Positions 15,989 through 27,153 of a DNA stretch of 64,000 bases are shown piece by piece (within the stretch, counting starts at the first letter, position 1; each line of letters starts with the position of its first letter). Origin of the DNA: Curtobacterium sp. 9128 (GTDB taxonomy: Bacteria; Actinomycetota; Actinomycetes; Actinomycetales; Microbacteriaceae). The stretch lies in assembly GCF_007673775.1 (NCBI RefSeq), contig NZ_VEAF01000005.1, positions 363,052 to 427,051 of the forward strand, in the 5' to 3' direction. Under the pieces are notes generated by a model. That model worked only from the letters and a program-made list of their open reading frames with translations, ran no database searches and had not been told where the DNA came from. A program made the position numbers and the translations under genes.

Positions 15989-17182
15989 TCAGCCCAGGTG
16001 GGCGCGCGTCGCCGCGACGAGCGCGTCGACCCCGACCGGGATCGCGGTCTCCGCCTGCGGCGCGTAGAACGGCGAGTGGTTGCTCGGGATGTCGGCACCG
16101 CTGCGGAACAGCTCCGGGTCGGTGATGCCGGTGAACCAGTACACGATCGGTGCTCCGGCGGCGGTGGCGAGCTGCCCGACGTCCTCGGAGGCCATCGCGA
16201 GCCCGGATTCCGTGTCGACGGCCTCCGACACGACGGCGCTGACGGCCCGGAGCACCCGGGCGGCGTGCTCGGGGTCGTTGACGAGCACGTCCGCCCCTGG
16301 CAGGCGCTCGATCGTCGGTTCCGGCAGCCCGCCGGCCTGGCTCTCGGCCCGGACGATGCGCTCGATCGAGGCGATGATCCTGCCGCGGGTCTCCTCGTTG
16401 CGCGCCCGCGTCGAGATCTCGATGACGGCCTTGTCGGGGATGATGTTCGCCCTGCTGCCGGCGTGGAAGCTGCCGACCGTGACGACGCCGGCGTCCAACG
16501 GCGACGTCTCGCGGGCGACGATCGTCTGCAGTCGCACGACCGCCGACGCGGCCGTGACGACCGGGTCGAGCGATGCCTGCGGCGCCGAGCCGTGCGCGCC
16601 GCGACCGGTGAACGTGACCGTGAACCGGTCGCTCGACGCCATCACGGCACCGGAGCCGACCGCGACCGTGCCGACCGGTGCCGGGGCGGAGTGCTGTCCG
16701 AGCACGATCGACGGCGTCGGGAAGCGCTCCGCCAGGCCGTCGTCGATCATCGCCCGGGCACCGGAGATGACCTCTTCGGCGGGCTGGAACACGGCGACGA
16801 CCGTGCCGGCCCACTCCGAGCGCGTCGCGCCGAGTCGTTCGAGCGCCCCGAGCAGCCACGTGACGTGGATGTCGTGCCCGCAGGCGTGCATGGTCGGGAC
16901 CTCGGTGCCGGTCTCGTCGGTGCCGCGGTGGGTGCTCGCGTACGGCAGGCCGGTACGTTCCTCGACGGGCAGCCCGTCCATGTCGGCGCGGAGCCAGACC
17001 ACCGGGCCGTCGCCGTTCGTCAGGACCCCGACGACGCCGGTGCCGCCGACGCCCTCGGTGACCTCGATGCCACCGAGGGACCGCAGCGTGTCGGCGACGA
17101 TGCCGGCGGTGCGGTGCTCCTGGAAGCCGAGTTCCGGGTGCGCGTGGAGGTCCTGGTAGAGCGGGAGCAGGTCGAGGGTCAC
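15989..17182 (-). CDS. M20-family amidohydrolase (N-acyl-amino acid/hippurate hydrolase type)
   Basis: The 397-residue protein has the amidohydrolase signatures ADMDGLPVEE, MHACGHDIHVTWLLGA and FQPAEEVISGA, which supply the metal-binding Cys/His/Glu residues of the AmaB/IAA-amino acid hydrolase group. GRGAHGSAPQASLDP marks the dimerisation domain. It removes an acyl group from an amino acid or related amide; the substrate is not defined. The start is the GTG at 17182, 7 nt after TACGGT; an in-frame GTG three codons earlier lies inside that spacer. Confidence 0.85.
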   Translation of the reverse strand: MTLDLLPLYQDLHAHPELGFQEHRTAGIVADTLRSLGGIEVTEGVGGTGVVGVLTNGDGPVVWLRADMDGLPVEERTGLPYASTHRGTDETGTEVPTMHACGHDIHVTWLLGALERLGATRSEWAGTVVAVFQPAEEVISGARAMIDDGLAERFPTPSIVLGQHSAPAPVGTVAVGSGAVMASSDRFTVTFTGRGAHGSAPQASLDPVVTAASAVVRLQTIVARETSPLDAGVVTVGSFHAGSRANIIPDKAVIEISTRARNEETRGRIIASIERIVRAESQAGGLPEPTIERLPGADVLVNDPEHAARVLRAVSAVVSEAVDTESGLAMASEDVGQLATAAGAPIVYWFTGITDPELFRSGADIPSNHSPFYAPQAETAIPVGVDALVAATRAHLG

Positions 17183-17189
17183 GCATCCC

Positions 17190-17195
17190 ACCGTA
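17190..17195 (-). promoter_or_regulatory. -10 box of M20 amidohydrolase gene, leaderless type
   Basis: TACGGT on the minus strand ends 7 nt before the GTG at 17182. Confidence 0.5.
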
Positions 17196-17237
17196 ACGCC
17201 GAACCCCGGACGGCACGGTCCCGGACGGCACCGACGC

Positions 17238-17275
17238 CGACGGCCCGGCCACCTGGGCAGGTGACCGGGCCGTCG
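17238..17275 (-). terminator. Terminator hairpin of typA
   Basis: CGACGGCCCGG at 17238 pairs with CCGGGCCGTCG ending at 17275, with a second ACCT/AGGT stem inside. It lies after the typA stop and is followed by CTGGAGGCTCG on the minus strand at 17285. Confidence 0.8.
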
Positions 17276-17308
17276 GGCGGAGGGCGAGCCTCCAGTGCGG
17301 TGCGGTGC

Positions 17309-19231
17309 TTACGCGTCCTGGCGCTTCAGGCGGGCGTACGCGCGCTGGCGTGCCTGCGCGTCGAGCTCGACCTTGCGGATGCGCACGGCGTCGGGGGTGA
17401 CCTCGACGCACTCGTCCTCGCGGGCGAACTCGAGGCACTCCTCCAGCGAGAGCTGGCGCGACGGCGTCATCGACTCGAAGGAGTCGGCGTTCGCCGAACG
17501 CATGTTCGTGAGCTTCTTCTCCTTCGTGATGTTCACGTCCATGTCGTCGGCGCGCGAGTTCTCGCCGATGACCATGCCCTCGTAGACCTCCTCGGTCGGG
17601 TTGACGAAGAACGTCATCCGCTCCTGGAGGTTGGTGATGGCGAACGGCGTGACGACACCGGAGCGGTCGGACACGATGGAGCCGTTGATGCGGGTCTGGA
17701 TCGGGCCGGCCCACTCGGCGTAGCCGTGCGAGATCGCGTTGGCGATGCCGGTGCCGCGGGTCTCCGTCAGGAACGCGGTGCGGAAGCCGATGAGGCCGCG
17801 CGACGGCACGATGAACTCCATGCGGATCCAGCCGGTGCCGTGGTTCGTCATGTTCTCCATGCGACCCTTGCGCGCGGCCATGAGCTGCGTGATCGCGCCG
17901 AGGTGCTCCTCCGGCGTGTCGATCGTCATGTGCTCGTAGGGCTCCTGGAGCTTGCCGTCCTCGTCGCGCTTCGTGACGACCTGCGGCTTGCCGACGGTGA
18001 GCTCGAAGCCCTCGCGACGCATCTGCTCGACGAGGATGGCGAGCGCGAGCTCGCCACGACCCTGGACCTCCCACGCGTCGGGGCGGCCGATGTCGAGGAC
18101 CTTGAGCGACACGTTGCCGATGAGCTCGCGGTCGAGGCGGTCCTTGACCATGCGCGCCGTGAGCTTGTGGCCCTTGACCTTGCCGACGAGGGGCGAGGTG
18201 TTGGTGCCGATCGTCATCGAGATCGCCGGGTCGTCGACCGTGATGGTCGGCAGCGGACGGACGTCCTCGGGGTCGGTCAGGGTCTCACCGATGGTGATCG
18301 TGTCGAAACCGGCGACGGCGACGATGTCACCGGGGCCAGCCGACTCGGCCGGGTAGCGCTCGAGCGCCTTCGTGACGAGGAGCTCGGTGATGCGGGCGTT
18401 CTGGACGGTGCCGTCGTGCTTGACCCACGCGACCGTCTGGCCCTTCTTCATCGTGCCGTGGAAGATGCGCAGCAGCGCGAGACGACCGAGGAACGGGGAC
18501 GCGTCGAGGTTCGTGACGTGGGCCTGCAGCGGGTGCTGGTCGTCGTACTTCGGCGCGGGGACGTGCTGGAGGATCGCCTCGAAGAGCGGCTCGAGGTCGT
18601 CGTTGTCGGGCAGCTCGCCGTCGTTCGGCTTGTTGCGGCTGGCCGCACCGGCACGACCGGAGGCGTAGACCACCGGGACGTCGAGGATCGCGTCGAGGTC
18701 GAGGTCGTCGACCTCGTCCGACAGGTCGGACGCCAGGCCGAGGAGCAGGTCCTGCGACTCGGAGACGACCTCGTCGATGCGGGAGTCCGGGCGGTCCGTC
18801 TTGTTGACGAGCAGGATCACCGGGAGCTTCGCGGCGAGGGCCTTGCGGAGCACGAAGCGGGTCTGGGGCAGCGGGCCCTCGGACGCGTCGACGAGCAGCA
18901 CGACGCCGTCGACCATGGACAGGCCGCGCTCGACCTCGCCACCGAAGTCGGCGTGGCCGGGGGTGTCGATGACGTTGATCGTGATCGGGCCGTCGGAGCC
19001 GAACTCCGTCGCGTGCTTGCCGTTGTAGAGCACCGACGTGTTCTTCGCGAGGATCGTGATGCCCTTCTCGCGCTCGAGGTCGTTCGAGTCCATCATGCGG
19101 TCTTCGCCCTCGAAGTGGGCGTCGAACGAGTTGGTCTGCGTGAGCATCGCGTCGACGAGGGTGGTCTTGCCGTGGTCGACGTGTGCCACGATGGCGACGT
19201 TGCGCAGGTCGGACCGGGTGGCGAGCGCCAT
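17309..19231 (-). CDS. typA: Translational GTPase TypA/BipA
   Basis: The 640-residue protein has an N-terminal GTPase domain with P-loop AHVDHGKTT near 13-21, G3 DTPGHADFGGEVER and the NKTD base-recognition motif. EF-G-like domains follow, plus the TypA-specific C-terminal domain (RQLSLEECLEFAREDECVE). It binds the ribosome and acts in stress and cold adaptation and in 50S assembly. The start at 19231 is preceded by GAAGGA 8 nt upstream; an ATG at 19240 directly abuts that site. It is monocistronic. Confidence 0.95.
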   Translation of the reverse strand: MALATRSDLRNVAIVAHVDHGKTTLVDAMLTQTNSFDAHFEGEDRMMDSNDLEREKGITILAKNTSVLYNGKHATEFGSDGPITINVIDTPGHADFGGEVERGLSMVDGVVLLVDASEGPLPQTRFVLRKALAAKLPVILLVNKTDRPDSRIDEVVSESQDLLLGLASDLSDEVDDLDLDAILDVPVVYASGRAGAASRNKPNDGELPDNDDLEPLFEAILQHVPAPKYDDQHPLQAHVTNLDASPFLGRLALLRIFHGTMKKGQTVAWVKHDGTVQNARITELLVTKALERYPAESAGPGDIVAVAGFDTITIGETLTDPEDVRPLPTITVDDPAISMTIGTNTSPLVGKVKGHKLTARMVKDRLDRELIGNVSLKVLDIGRPDAWEVQGRGELALAILVEQMRREGFELTVGKPQVVTKRDEDGKLQEPYEHMTIDTPEEHLGAITQLMAARKGRMENMTNHGTGWIRMEFIVPSRGLIGFRTAFLTETRGTGIANAISHGYAEWAGPIQTRINGSIVSDRSGVVTPFAITNLQERMTFFVNPTEEVYEGMVIGENSRADDMDVNITKEKKLTNMRSANADSFESMTPSRQLSLEECLEFAREDECVEVTPDAVRIRKVELDAQARQRAYARLKRQDA

Positions 19232-19351
19232 ACAGGACATCCTTCAATTGCTGGGAGAGTGTCGGGCCGGTGGTTTCCACCGCCGCACCCGTGGGCAGAA
19301 CGCCCGACACGCCAGTCTACCGGTAGTTCGCAACCGACAGGAGTACAGCAC

Positions 19352-20101
19352 ATGAGCCGACGGCGAACGTGGATCGAGATCACGATCGTCCTGCTGCTCT
19401 CCCTCGGTGGCAGCGCGCTCTACTCGGTGCTGCAGATCATCGACGACCTGTCCCAGACCACCCCGCTCGGGCAGCAGTCCACCGCGCTCAACACGTCGAC
19501 GACGACCGTGCAGTACGTCGACCTCGCCAGGCAGCTCGTGGGCATCGCGGTCGACCTCGCGCCGGTCGCGCTGGTCTGCTACCTCCTCTGGAGCAGCACA
19601 CGCCCGCACCTCGGTGCGCTCGGCATCGACCGGTTCCGGGTGCGGACCGACCTGGGCCTGCCCGTGCTCATCGCGCTCGGCATCGGCATCCCCGGGCTCG
19701 CGCTCTACTTCACCGGTCGGGCGCTCGGCTTCACGGTGGACGTGGACCCCGCGGCGCTCGGGTCGTACTGGTGGACGATCCCCGTGCTGCTGCTCTCCGC
19801 GATCCGGTCAGGGCTGCAGGAGGAGGTCATCGTCATCGGCTACCTGTACCGACGCCTCGGCGAGGTCGGGTGGGGACGGTGGCAGATCATCCTGTCGACG
19901 GCGGTCCTGCGCGGCAGCTACCACCTGTACCAGGGCTTCGGCGCGTTCGTCGGGAACGCCGTGATGGGCATCGTGTTCGGTTGGATCTACACGCGGTGGG
20001 GGCGGCTGATGCCCCTCATCGTGACGCACTGTCTCCTCGACGCGGCCGTCTTCGTCGGCTACCCGTGGGTGGCGCACGCCTTCCCGGCGCTGTTCCGGTA
20101 G
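19352..20101 (+). CDS. CPBP-family intramembrane protease
   Basis: The 249-residue membrane protein has about seven helices. The ABI/CPBP motifs are present: motif 1 EEVIVIGYLYRRLG (paired Glu and Arg), motif 2 SYHLYQGF with a His, and motif 3 HCLLDA with the third metal-binding His. These are glutamate-type intramembrane proteases related to Rce1; targets are unknown. AGGAG precedes the ATG by 8 nt. Confidence 0.88.
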   Translation: MSRRRTWIEITIVLLLSLGGSALYSVLQIIDDLSQTTPLGQQSTALNTSTTTVQYVDLARQLVGIAVDLAPVALVCYLLWSSTRPHLGALGIDRFRVRTDLGLPVLIALGIGIPGLALYFTGRALGFTVDVDPAALGSYWWTIPVLLLSAIRSGLQEEVIVIGYLYRRLGEVGWGRWQIILSTAVLRGSYHLYQGFGAFVGNAVMGIVFGWIYTRWGRLMPLIVTHCLLDAAVFVGYPWVAHAFPALFR

Positions 20102-20131
20102 GCGCGGCAGCGCGGTCTGCCGCGCGCACAC

Positions 20132-20180
20132 GACGGACGGGAGGCTCGGTGCGCGTCCGGCACCGCGCCTCCTGTCCGTC
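20132..20180. terminator. Imperfect palindromic terminator with GGGAGGC core
   Basis: GACGGACGGGAGGC at 20132 pairs with GCCTCCTGTCCGTC ending at 20180 through an imperfect stem. It lies between the convergent CPBP and ABC ATPase genes and resembles the palindrome at 3873-3922. Confidence 0.75.
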
Positions 20181-20186
20181 TGCTGG

Positions 20187-22429
<2,243 letters not shown>

Positions 22430-22433
<4 letters not shown>

Positions 22434-23470
22434 GCGCCTGCTCCGGCCTGGGTGGTGATGGTCGCCGCGTCCACCGCGGCCTGGTTCTGGTCGCGCTTCC
22501 GGCCGGTGCGCTTCTGCCTCTTGCCCGTCGCGCTCGTCGGGTCGAGTGCGTCGCGCAGCCCGTCGCCGAGCAGGTTGGCCGCGATCGCGAAGATCACGAG
22601 CGCCCCGGCGGCGAAGTAGAACAGCCACGGGCTGGTGAGGGCAGCGTCCTGGTTCTGCGCGATGAGCGTGCCGAGGGACACGTCCGGCGGCTGCACGCCG
22701 AAGCCGAAGTAGCTGAGGCTGGTCTCGGCGAGCACCGCGGCACCCACCTGGATCGTGCCGTCGATGATGAGGAACGACGCCACGTTCGGCAGGATGTGCC
22801 GGATGATGATCCGGAACGGGCCGATCCCCATGTAGCGGGCGGCCCGGACGAACTCGCGCTCCTTCACCGACAGGGTCATCGAGCGGACGACGCGGGCGGT
22901 CACCATCCAGCCGAACGCCGCGATGAGCACCACGAGCACGATCCAGCCGGAGTTCTGGATGCGCGGGCTGATGATCGCGATGATCAGGAACGACGGCAGT
23001 ACGAGCAGCATGTCGACGAAGAACATCACGATGCGGTCCGTCCAGCCGCCGAAGTAGCCGGCCGCCGCGCCGGTCAGCGCCGCGAGGGCGGTCGAGAACA
23101 GCGCGACGAGCAACCCGATGAGCAGGCTCTTCTGCATCGCGCGGGCGGTCTGGGCGAAGACGTCCTGCCCGATGCCGTTCGTCCCGAACCAGTGCGCTGC
23201 GCTCGGCGGGGTCGTGAACGCGGTGTAGTCGATCTGCGAGTAGCCCCACGGCGTCACGAAGGGGCCGAGGAACGCGAACGCGAACAGCAGCACGATGACG
23301 ACGAGACCGATGCCCGCGCCGCGGTTCATGAACACGCGGACGACGGTCTGGACGAAGCGGTTGCGCTGCTTGCCGCTCGCGGCCTTCCGGTCCGTCGGGT
23401 CTCCGGGCAGGGGCGCGTCCGACCGACCGAGCGTGTCGCCGTCGACGGGTTCGATGCGGGTGTCGGTCAT
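22430..23470 (-). CDS. Peptide-type ABC transporter permease (DppC-like)
   Basis: The 346-residue membrane protein has an N-terminal OppC_N helix and five further helices. The EAA-type cytoplasmic loop reads EFVRAARYMGIGPFRIIIRHILPN, which contacts the ATPase. Family features such as FGTNGIGQDVF and SYFGFGVQPP are present. The C-terminal tail is extended and rich in Lys/Arg and Ala. It works with the DppB-like partner, which ends 1 bp upstream, and the fused ATPase. Confidence 0.9.
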
Positions 23471-23471
23471 C

Positions 23472-24455
23472 TCAGCTCCTCCGGACGCGCGGATCGAGCG
23501 CGGCGGTCATCACGTCGGCGAGGAAGCCCGCGATGAGCACCACCACCGACGCGAACAGTGTGTAGGCGGTCACGGCGTTGACGTCGTTGCCCTGGACGGA
23601 GTCGATGAACCACGCACCGAGGCCGTTCCACCCGAAGATCTTCTCGGTGAAGGTCGCACCGGTCAGGATGCCGAGGAACCCGTACGCGAACAGGGTCGTC
23701 ATCGGGATGAGGGCCGTCCGGAGGCCGTGCTTGAACGTGGCCTGGCGCCGGGTCAGGCCCTTCGCCCTCGCTGTCCGCAGGAAGTCCGAGCCGAGCACGT
23801 CGAGCATGGTGGCGCGCTGGTACCGGCTGTAGATCGCGATCAACCCGAGCGCGATCGAGATCGTCGGGAGCAGCAGGTGCACGCCGCGGTCGACGAAGAG
23901 GTCCCACCACGAGCCCGTCAGCCCGGGGGTGGCCTCGCCGGTGAAGTTGATGAGCTGCTGCCCGGTGTCCTGGTTGAGCTTCGTGGCACCGATCTTCAGG
24001 AACACCGCCGTCAGGAACACCGGTGTCGAGATCAGGAAGATCGAGATGATCGCGCTCACCCGGTCGGACAACCGGTACTGCCGGATCGCGTTCCAGACGC
24101 CCACCAGCACGCCGATCACGATGCCGATGACCGATCCGACGAGCAGCAGTCGGAGACTCACCCCGAGGCGTGGCCAGAACGCGTCGTCCACGCTGCGGTC
24201 CTGGATGGTCTGCCCGAGGTCGCCGTGCACCGCGTCGTTCAGCCAGTGGCCGTACCGGACGATGATCGGGGTCTTGTCGTTGACGCCGATGTGGTCGAGC
24301 TTGGCGTCCACGACCGCCGTCGGGGGTGCCGGATTCCGCTCTGCGTACACGGATCGGGGGCTGAACGTCGCCGACGCGAGGAAGTACGTCAACGACGTGG
24401 CGAGGAAGACGAGTACGACGTAGTACACGATTCGACGCGCCAGGAAGCGGATCAT
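23472..24455 (-). CDS. Peptide-type ABC transporter permease (DppB-like)
   Basis: This protein of about 327 residues begins MIRFLARRIVYYVVLVFLATS, the usual DppB N-terminal helix. It has the conserved GDLGQTI segment and the EAA loop DFLRTARAKGLTRRQATFKHGLRTALIP. An in-frame ATG at 24467 would add four residues. It is the first gene of the minus-strand permease-permease-ATPase operon and is divergent from the binding-protein gene, with 144 bp between them for both promoters. Confidence 0.9.
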   Translation of the reverse strand: MIRFLARRIVYYVVLVFLATSLTYFLASATFSPRSVYAERNPAPPTAVVDAKLDHIGVNDKTPIIVRYGHWLNDAVHGDLGQTIQDRSVDDAFWPRLGVSLRLLLVGSVIGIVIGVLVGVWNAIRQYRLSDRVSAIISIFLISTPVFLTAVFLKIGATKLNQDTGQQLINFTGEATPGLTGSWWDLFVDRGVHLLLPTISIALGLIAIYSRYQRATMLDVLGSDFLRTARAKGLTRRQATFKHGLRTALIPMTTLFAYGFLGILTGATFTEKIFGWNGLGAWFIDSVQGNDVNAVTAYTLFASVVVLIAGFLADVMTAALDPRVRRS

Positions 24456-24548
24456 GCGGAACACCATACGGGCTGTTGTGTTTCCGGGAGATCACGCCGA
24501 CCGTCCGGCCGGGTAACGATTGTTCATCCGCGGGGGAAATGTCGTCCT

Positions 24549-24564
24549 ACCCCCGCCCGGGGGT
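24549..24564. promoter_or_regulatory. 16-bp near-palindrome in divergent ABC promoter region
   Basis: ACCCCCG-CC-CGGGGGT lies 2 bp upstream of a TAGTGT -10 candidate (24567-24572) for the binding-protein gene, so a protein bound here would cover the -35 region. No cognate regulator is encoded nearby. Confidence 0.4.
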
Positions 24565-24599
24565 CTTAGTGTGTTCCACAACTTCACGAGGGGAAGAAC

Positions 24600-26282
24600 A
24601 TGTTGCACAGGAAAGTCCTCGCGACGACGGCGGTCCTCGCCGGCATCGCGCTGGCCGTGACCGGCTGCTCCGGCGGGAGCTCCGGCGGAGGCTCCGGGTC
24701 GTCGAACGACTCCGGCAAGAAGGAACTGCCGTCGTCCGCGCAGGTCAACGAGAAGCCGGTCTCCGACCTCGAGCAGGGCGGCACCGTCCGGCTGCCCATC
24801 TCGCAGTGGATCTCGCAGTGGAACTACTTCGAGCTCGACGGCACCCTGCAGGACGCCGCCGACATCGAGCAGGCGACGATGCCGCACACGTTCAACATCG
24901 ATGCCGACGGCAAGCCGCAGATCGACAAGAACGTGCTCGAGTCCGCCGAGGTGACGAGCCAGGACCCGCTGACGATCACCTACACGGTGAACCCGAAGGC
25001 CCAGTGGAACGACGGCTCGCCGATCACCTGGAAGGACTTCGAGGCGCTCTGGAAGGCCAACAACGGCACCGACCAGAGCTACCAGATCGGTGACGACACC
25101 GGCTGGAAGGACATCGAGTCCGTCACGCAGGGCACCGACGAGCGGCAGGCGATCGTCAAGTACGCGACCCCGTTCTCGGACTGGAAGTCGCTGTTCAGCC
25201 CGCTCTACCCGGCGAGCGTCATCGGCACGCCCGACGGCTTCAACAACGGCTACAAGGACAAGGTCCCGCTGTCGGCCGGCCCCTACAAGGTCGCGAACCT
25301 CAACGAGACCGCCGGCACGGTCACGCTCGAGCCGGACCCCAACTGGTGGGGTGACAAGCCGAAGCTCGACTCGGTGATCTTCCGCGCACTCGACGGCAAC
25401 GCCGACATCGACGCGTACCTCAACAAGGAGCTCGACTCGGTCGCGGCCGGCACGTCGGACCGGTACGCCCGTGTCAAGGACGCGAAGAACACGAAGATCT
25501 ACGCGTCGCAGTCGGCGTCGTACACGCACGTGGACTTCTCGACGCAGGGTCTCCTCAAGGACAAGAACCTGCGGCTCGCGATCCAGCACGCGGTGAACCG
25601 TGACTCGCTCGCCTCCGTGATCGGCGGCACCCTGCCGTACAAGCTCCCGGTGCTGAACAACCACGTGTTCCTCGCCACGGACAGTGGCTACAAGGACAAC
25701 TCCGACCCGAACGGCGTCTTCGACGTCGCCAAGGCGAAGAAGATCCTCGACGACGACGGTTGGAAGACCGACGGCGCGTACCGCAAGAAGGACGGCAAGA
25801 ACCTGTCCATCTCGATCACGATCCCGTCGGGTGCGACCAGCTCGCAGAAGATGGCCGAGGTCATCCAGTCGCAGCTCAAGGACGTCGGCATCAAGCTGAA
25901 CATCAAGGCCGTCTCGAGCGACGACTTCTTCCCGCAGTACGTCACGCCGGGCAACTACGACATGACGATCTTCCTGTGGGGCGGCACCGGCTACCACGCC
26001 AGCGGCGCGAGCATCTTCATCACCGGCGACACCGGCCAGAACTACGGCCGGGTCGGCACGAAGTCGATCGACACGCTCGTCAACCAGGCGATCGCCGAGA
26101 CCGACACGTCGAAGGCGAACACCCTCTGGAACAAGGTCGACAAGCAGGTCTGGTCGATCGGGCACTCGCTGCCCATCGTGCAGTCGCCGCGTGTCATCGC
26201 GCAGAACCCGAAGCTCGCCAACTACGGCGCACGCTCCGGTGCGATGGCCTACGACTGGACGAAGGTCGGCTTCACCAAGTAG
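24600..26282 (+). CDS. Peptide-type ABC transporter substrate-binding lipoprotein (SBP family 5)
   Basis: The 560-residue product has a lipoprotein signal peptide with lipobox VTGC at about 19-22, followed by a Gly/Ser linker and a family 5 solute-binding fold (TITYTVNPKAQWNDGSPITWKDF is the conserved N-lobe region). GAGGGGAAG precedes the ATG. It is divergent from the two permeases and fused ATPase, with which it forms a complete importer. Its form resembles actinobacterial proteins loosely annotated as peptide or phosphatidylinositol-mannoside binding; the ligand cannot be told from sequence alone. Confidence 0.88.
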   Translation: MLHRKVLATTAVLAGIALAVTGCSGGSSGGGSGSSNDSGKKELPSSAQVNEKPVSDLEQGGTVRLPISQWISQWNYFELDGTLQDAADIEQATMPHTFNIDADGKPQIDKNVLESAEVTSQDPLTITYTVNPKAQWNDGSPITWKDFEALWKANNGTDQSYQIGDDTGWKDIESVTQGTDERQAIVKYATPFSDWKSLFSPLYPASVIGTPDGFNNGYKDKVPLSAGPYKVANLNETAGTVTLEPDPNWWGDKPKLDSVIFRALDGNADIDAYLNKELDSVAAGTSDRYARVKDAKNTKIYASQSASYTHVDFSTQGLLKDKNLRLAIQHAVNRDSLASVIGGTLPYKLPVLNNHVFLATDSGYKDNSDPNGVFDVAKAKKILDDDGWKTDGAYRKKDGKNLSISITIPSGATSSQKMAEVIQSQLKDVGIKLNIKAVSSDDFFPQYVTPGNYDMTIFLWGGTGYHASGASIFITGDTGQNYGRVGTKSIDTLVNQAIAETDTSKANTLWNKVDKQVWSIGHSLPIVQSPRVIAQNPKLANYGARSGAMAYDWTKVGFTK

Positions 26283-26301
26283 CCGTCCCGACGGACCACG
26301 G

Positions 26302-26333
26302 ACGGGGTCGAGCGCAGCAGCGCTCGGCCCCGT
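26302..26333 (+). terminator. Terminator hairpin of the SBP gene
   Basis: ACGGGGTCGAGCGC at 26302-26315 pairs with 26320-26333 with one G-T mismatch, around an AGCA loop. Confidence 0.75.
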
Positions 26334-26351
26334 TCCGCGTCCCGCCGCCAT

Positions 26352-26400
26352 GCTGTCCTGCTGTCTCCTGCTGTCCTGCTGTGCTGCTGTGCTGCTGCTC
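26352..26400. repeat. CTG-rich low-complexity tract upstream of peroxiredoxin
   Basis: Irregular tandem copies of CTGCTGT and CTGTCCTG fill the gap between the SBP terminator and the peroxiredoxin promoter. Confidence 0.7.
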
Positions 26401-26455
26401 GACTGTCTCCAGCAGACTGGCAGCGGGGCGACGGTCCACCCGGAACCGCAGCCCG

Positions 26456-26461
26456 TACGGT
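26456..26461 (+). promoter_or_regulatory. -10 box of peroxiredoxin gene, leaderless type
   Basis: TACGGT ends 6 nt before the ATG at 26468. Confidence 0.6.
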
Positions 26462-26467
26462 GAGCCC

Positions 26468-26947
26468 ATGAGCATCCCTGGGGTCGGTGACCCGGCACCG
26501 GCCTTCACCCTGCCGGGCATGGTCGTCCGCGACGGCGTGCGCACCGACGACGAGTACGACCTGTCGAGCGTCATCGGTCGAACGGTCGTCCTCGCCTTCT
26601 ACCCCGGTGACGCGACGCCCGTCTGCACCGCCCAGCTCTGCAGCTACCAGGAGGAGCTCGACGACTTCGGCGACCTCGGCGCGGTGGTCTGGGGCATCAG
26701 CCCGCAGGCACTCGACTCCCACGAGGCGTTCGCCCGCGGGTCCTCGCTCACCTTCCCGCTGCTCAGCGACACGGCGGGCTCCGTCGTGCGCGACTACGGC
26801 GTCCGCGCTCGCGGGTTCGGACTCCGGCGTTCGGTGTTCGTGATCGGTCCGGACGGCATCGTCCGGTGGCGTCACGTCGGCCTCGTCGGCATCCGCTTCC
26901 CCAAGGCGTCCGCGATCCGGGCGGAGATCGAGCAACTCGTCCGCTAG
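26468..26947 (+). CDS. Peroxiredoxin (AhpC/TSA, BCP-like)
   Basis: The 159-residue thioredoxin-fold protein has the peroxidatic Cys at 53 in FYPGDATPVCTAQLC and a possible resolving Cys at 58, the C-x4-C spacing of atypical 2-Cys BCP/PrxQ. VCT replaces the usual GCT next to the catalytic Cys. It reduces hydroperoxides with thioredoxin- or mycoredoxin-type donors. The ATG lies 6 nt after TACGGT, so the message is probably leaderless. It is a single-gene unit. Confidence 0.88.
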   Translation: MSIPGVGDPAPAFTLPGMVVRDGVRTDDEYDLSSVIGRTVVLAFYPGDATPVCTAQLCSYQEELDDFGDLGAVVWGISPQALDSHEAFARGSSLTFPLLSDTAGSVVRDYGVRARGFGLRRSVFVIGPDGIVRWRHVGLVGIRFPKASAIRAEIEQLVR

Positions 26948-26989
26948 GACACGGCGTGTCGATGCCCGGTCTTTTCTGTCGATGGGGTG

Positions 26990-27018
26990 TTGACACTCGA
27001 ACTGGGGTCGAGGACCAT
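26990..27018 (+). promoter_or_regulatory. Candidate promoter with perfect -35
   Basis: TTGACA at 26990-26995 is followed after exactly 17 nt by GACCAT, a weak -10. The downstream PH-like gene has its own leaderless promoter at 27142. A transcript from here would begin with the hairpin AGGTCC-ACCAC-GGACCT at 27031-27047. Otherwise this 206-bp gap shows no gene. Confidence 0.3.
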
Positions 27019-27141
27019 CGTTGTCACGAGAGGTCCACCACGGACCTGCCTCCCCGGGACATCGGGTCGTCGGCTGCTACGCGCCAGGCGTTTCACGCCC
27101 GCTCAGCCGGCGGTCCCGGGGAGGCACTCTCGCACCTCTCC

Positions 27142-27147
27142 TACGAT
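27142..27147 (+). promoter_or_regulatory. -10 box of PH-like gene, leaderless type
   Basis: TACGAT ends 6 nt before the GTG at 27154. Confidence 0.55.
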
Positions 27148-27153
27148 GGACTC

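Noticed and set aside
14432..20101. A 1,889-codon open frame on the plus strand
   Set aside because: It is antisense to mshB, the lipoprotein, the M20 enzyme and typA, all with clear motifs. Only its last 250 codons, the CPBP gene from 19352, are real. Long antisense frames are a by-product of about 71% GC.
26948..27153. tRNA or other known structured RNA
   Set aside because: No TTCGA-type T-loop or cloverleaf arms can be formed; only short stems are visible.
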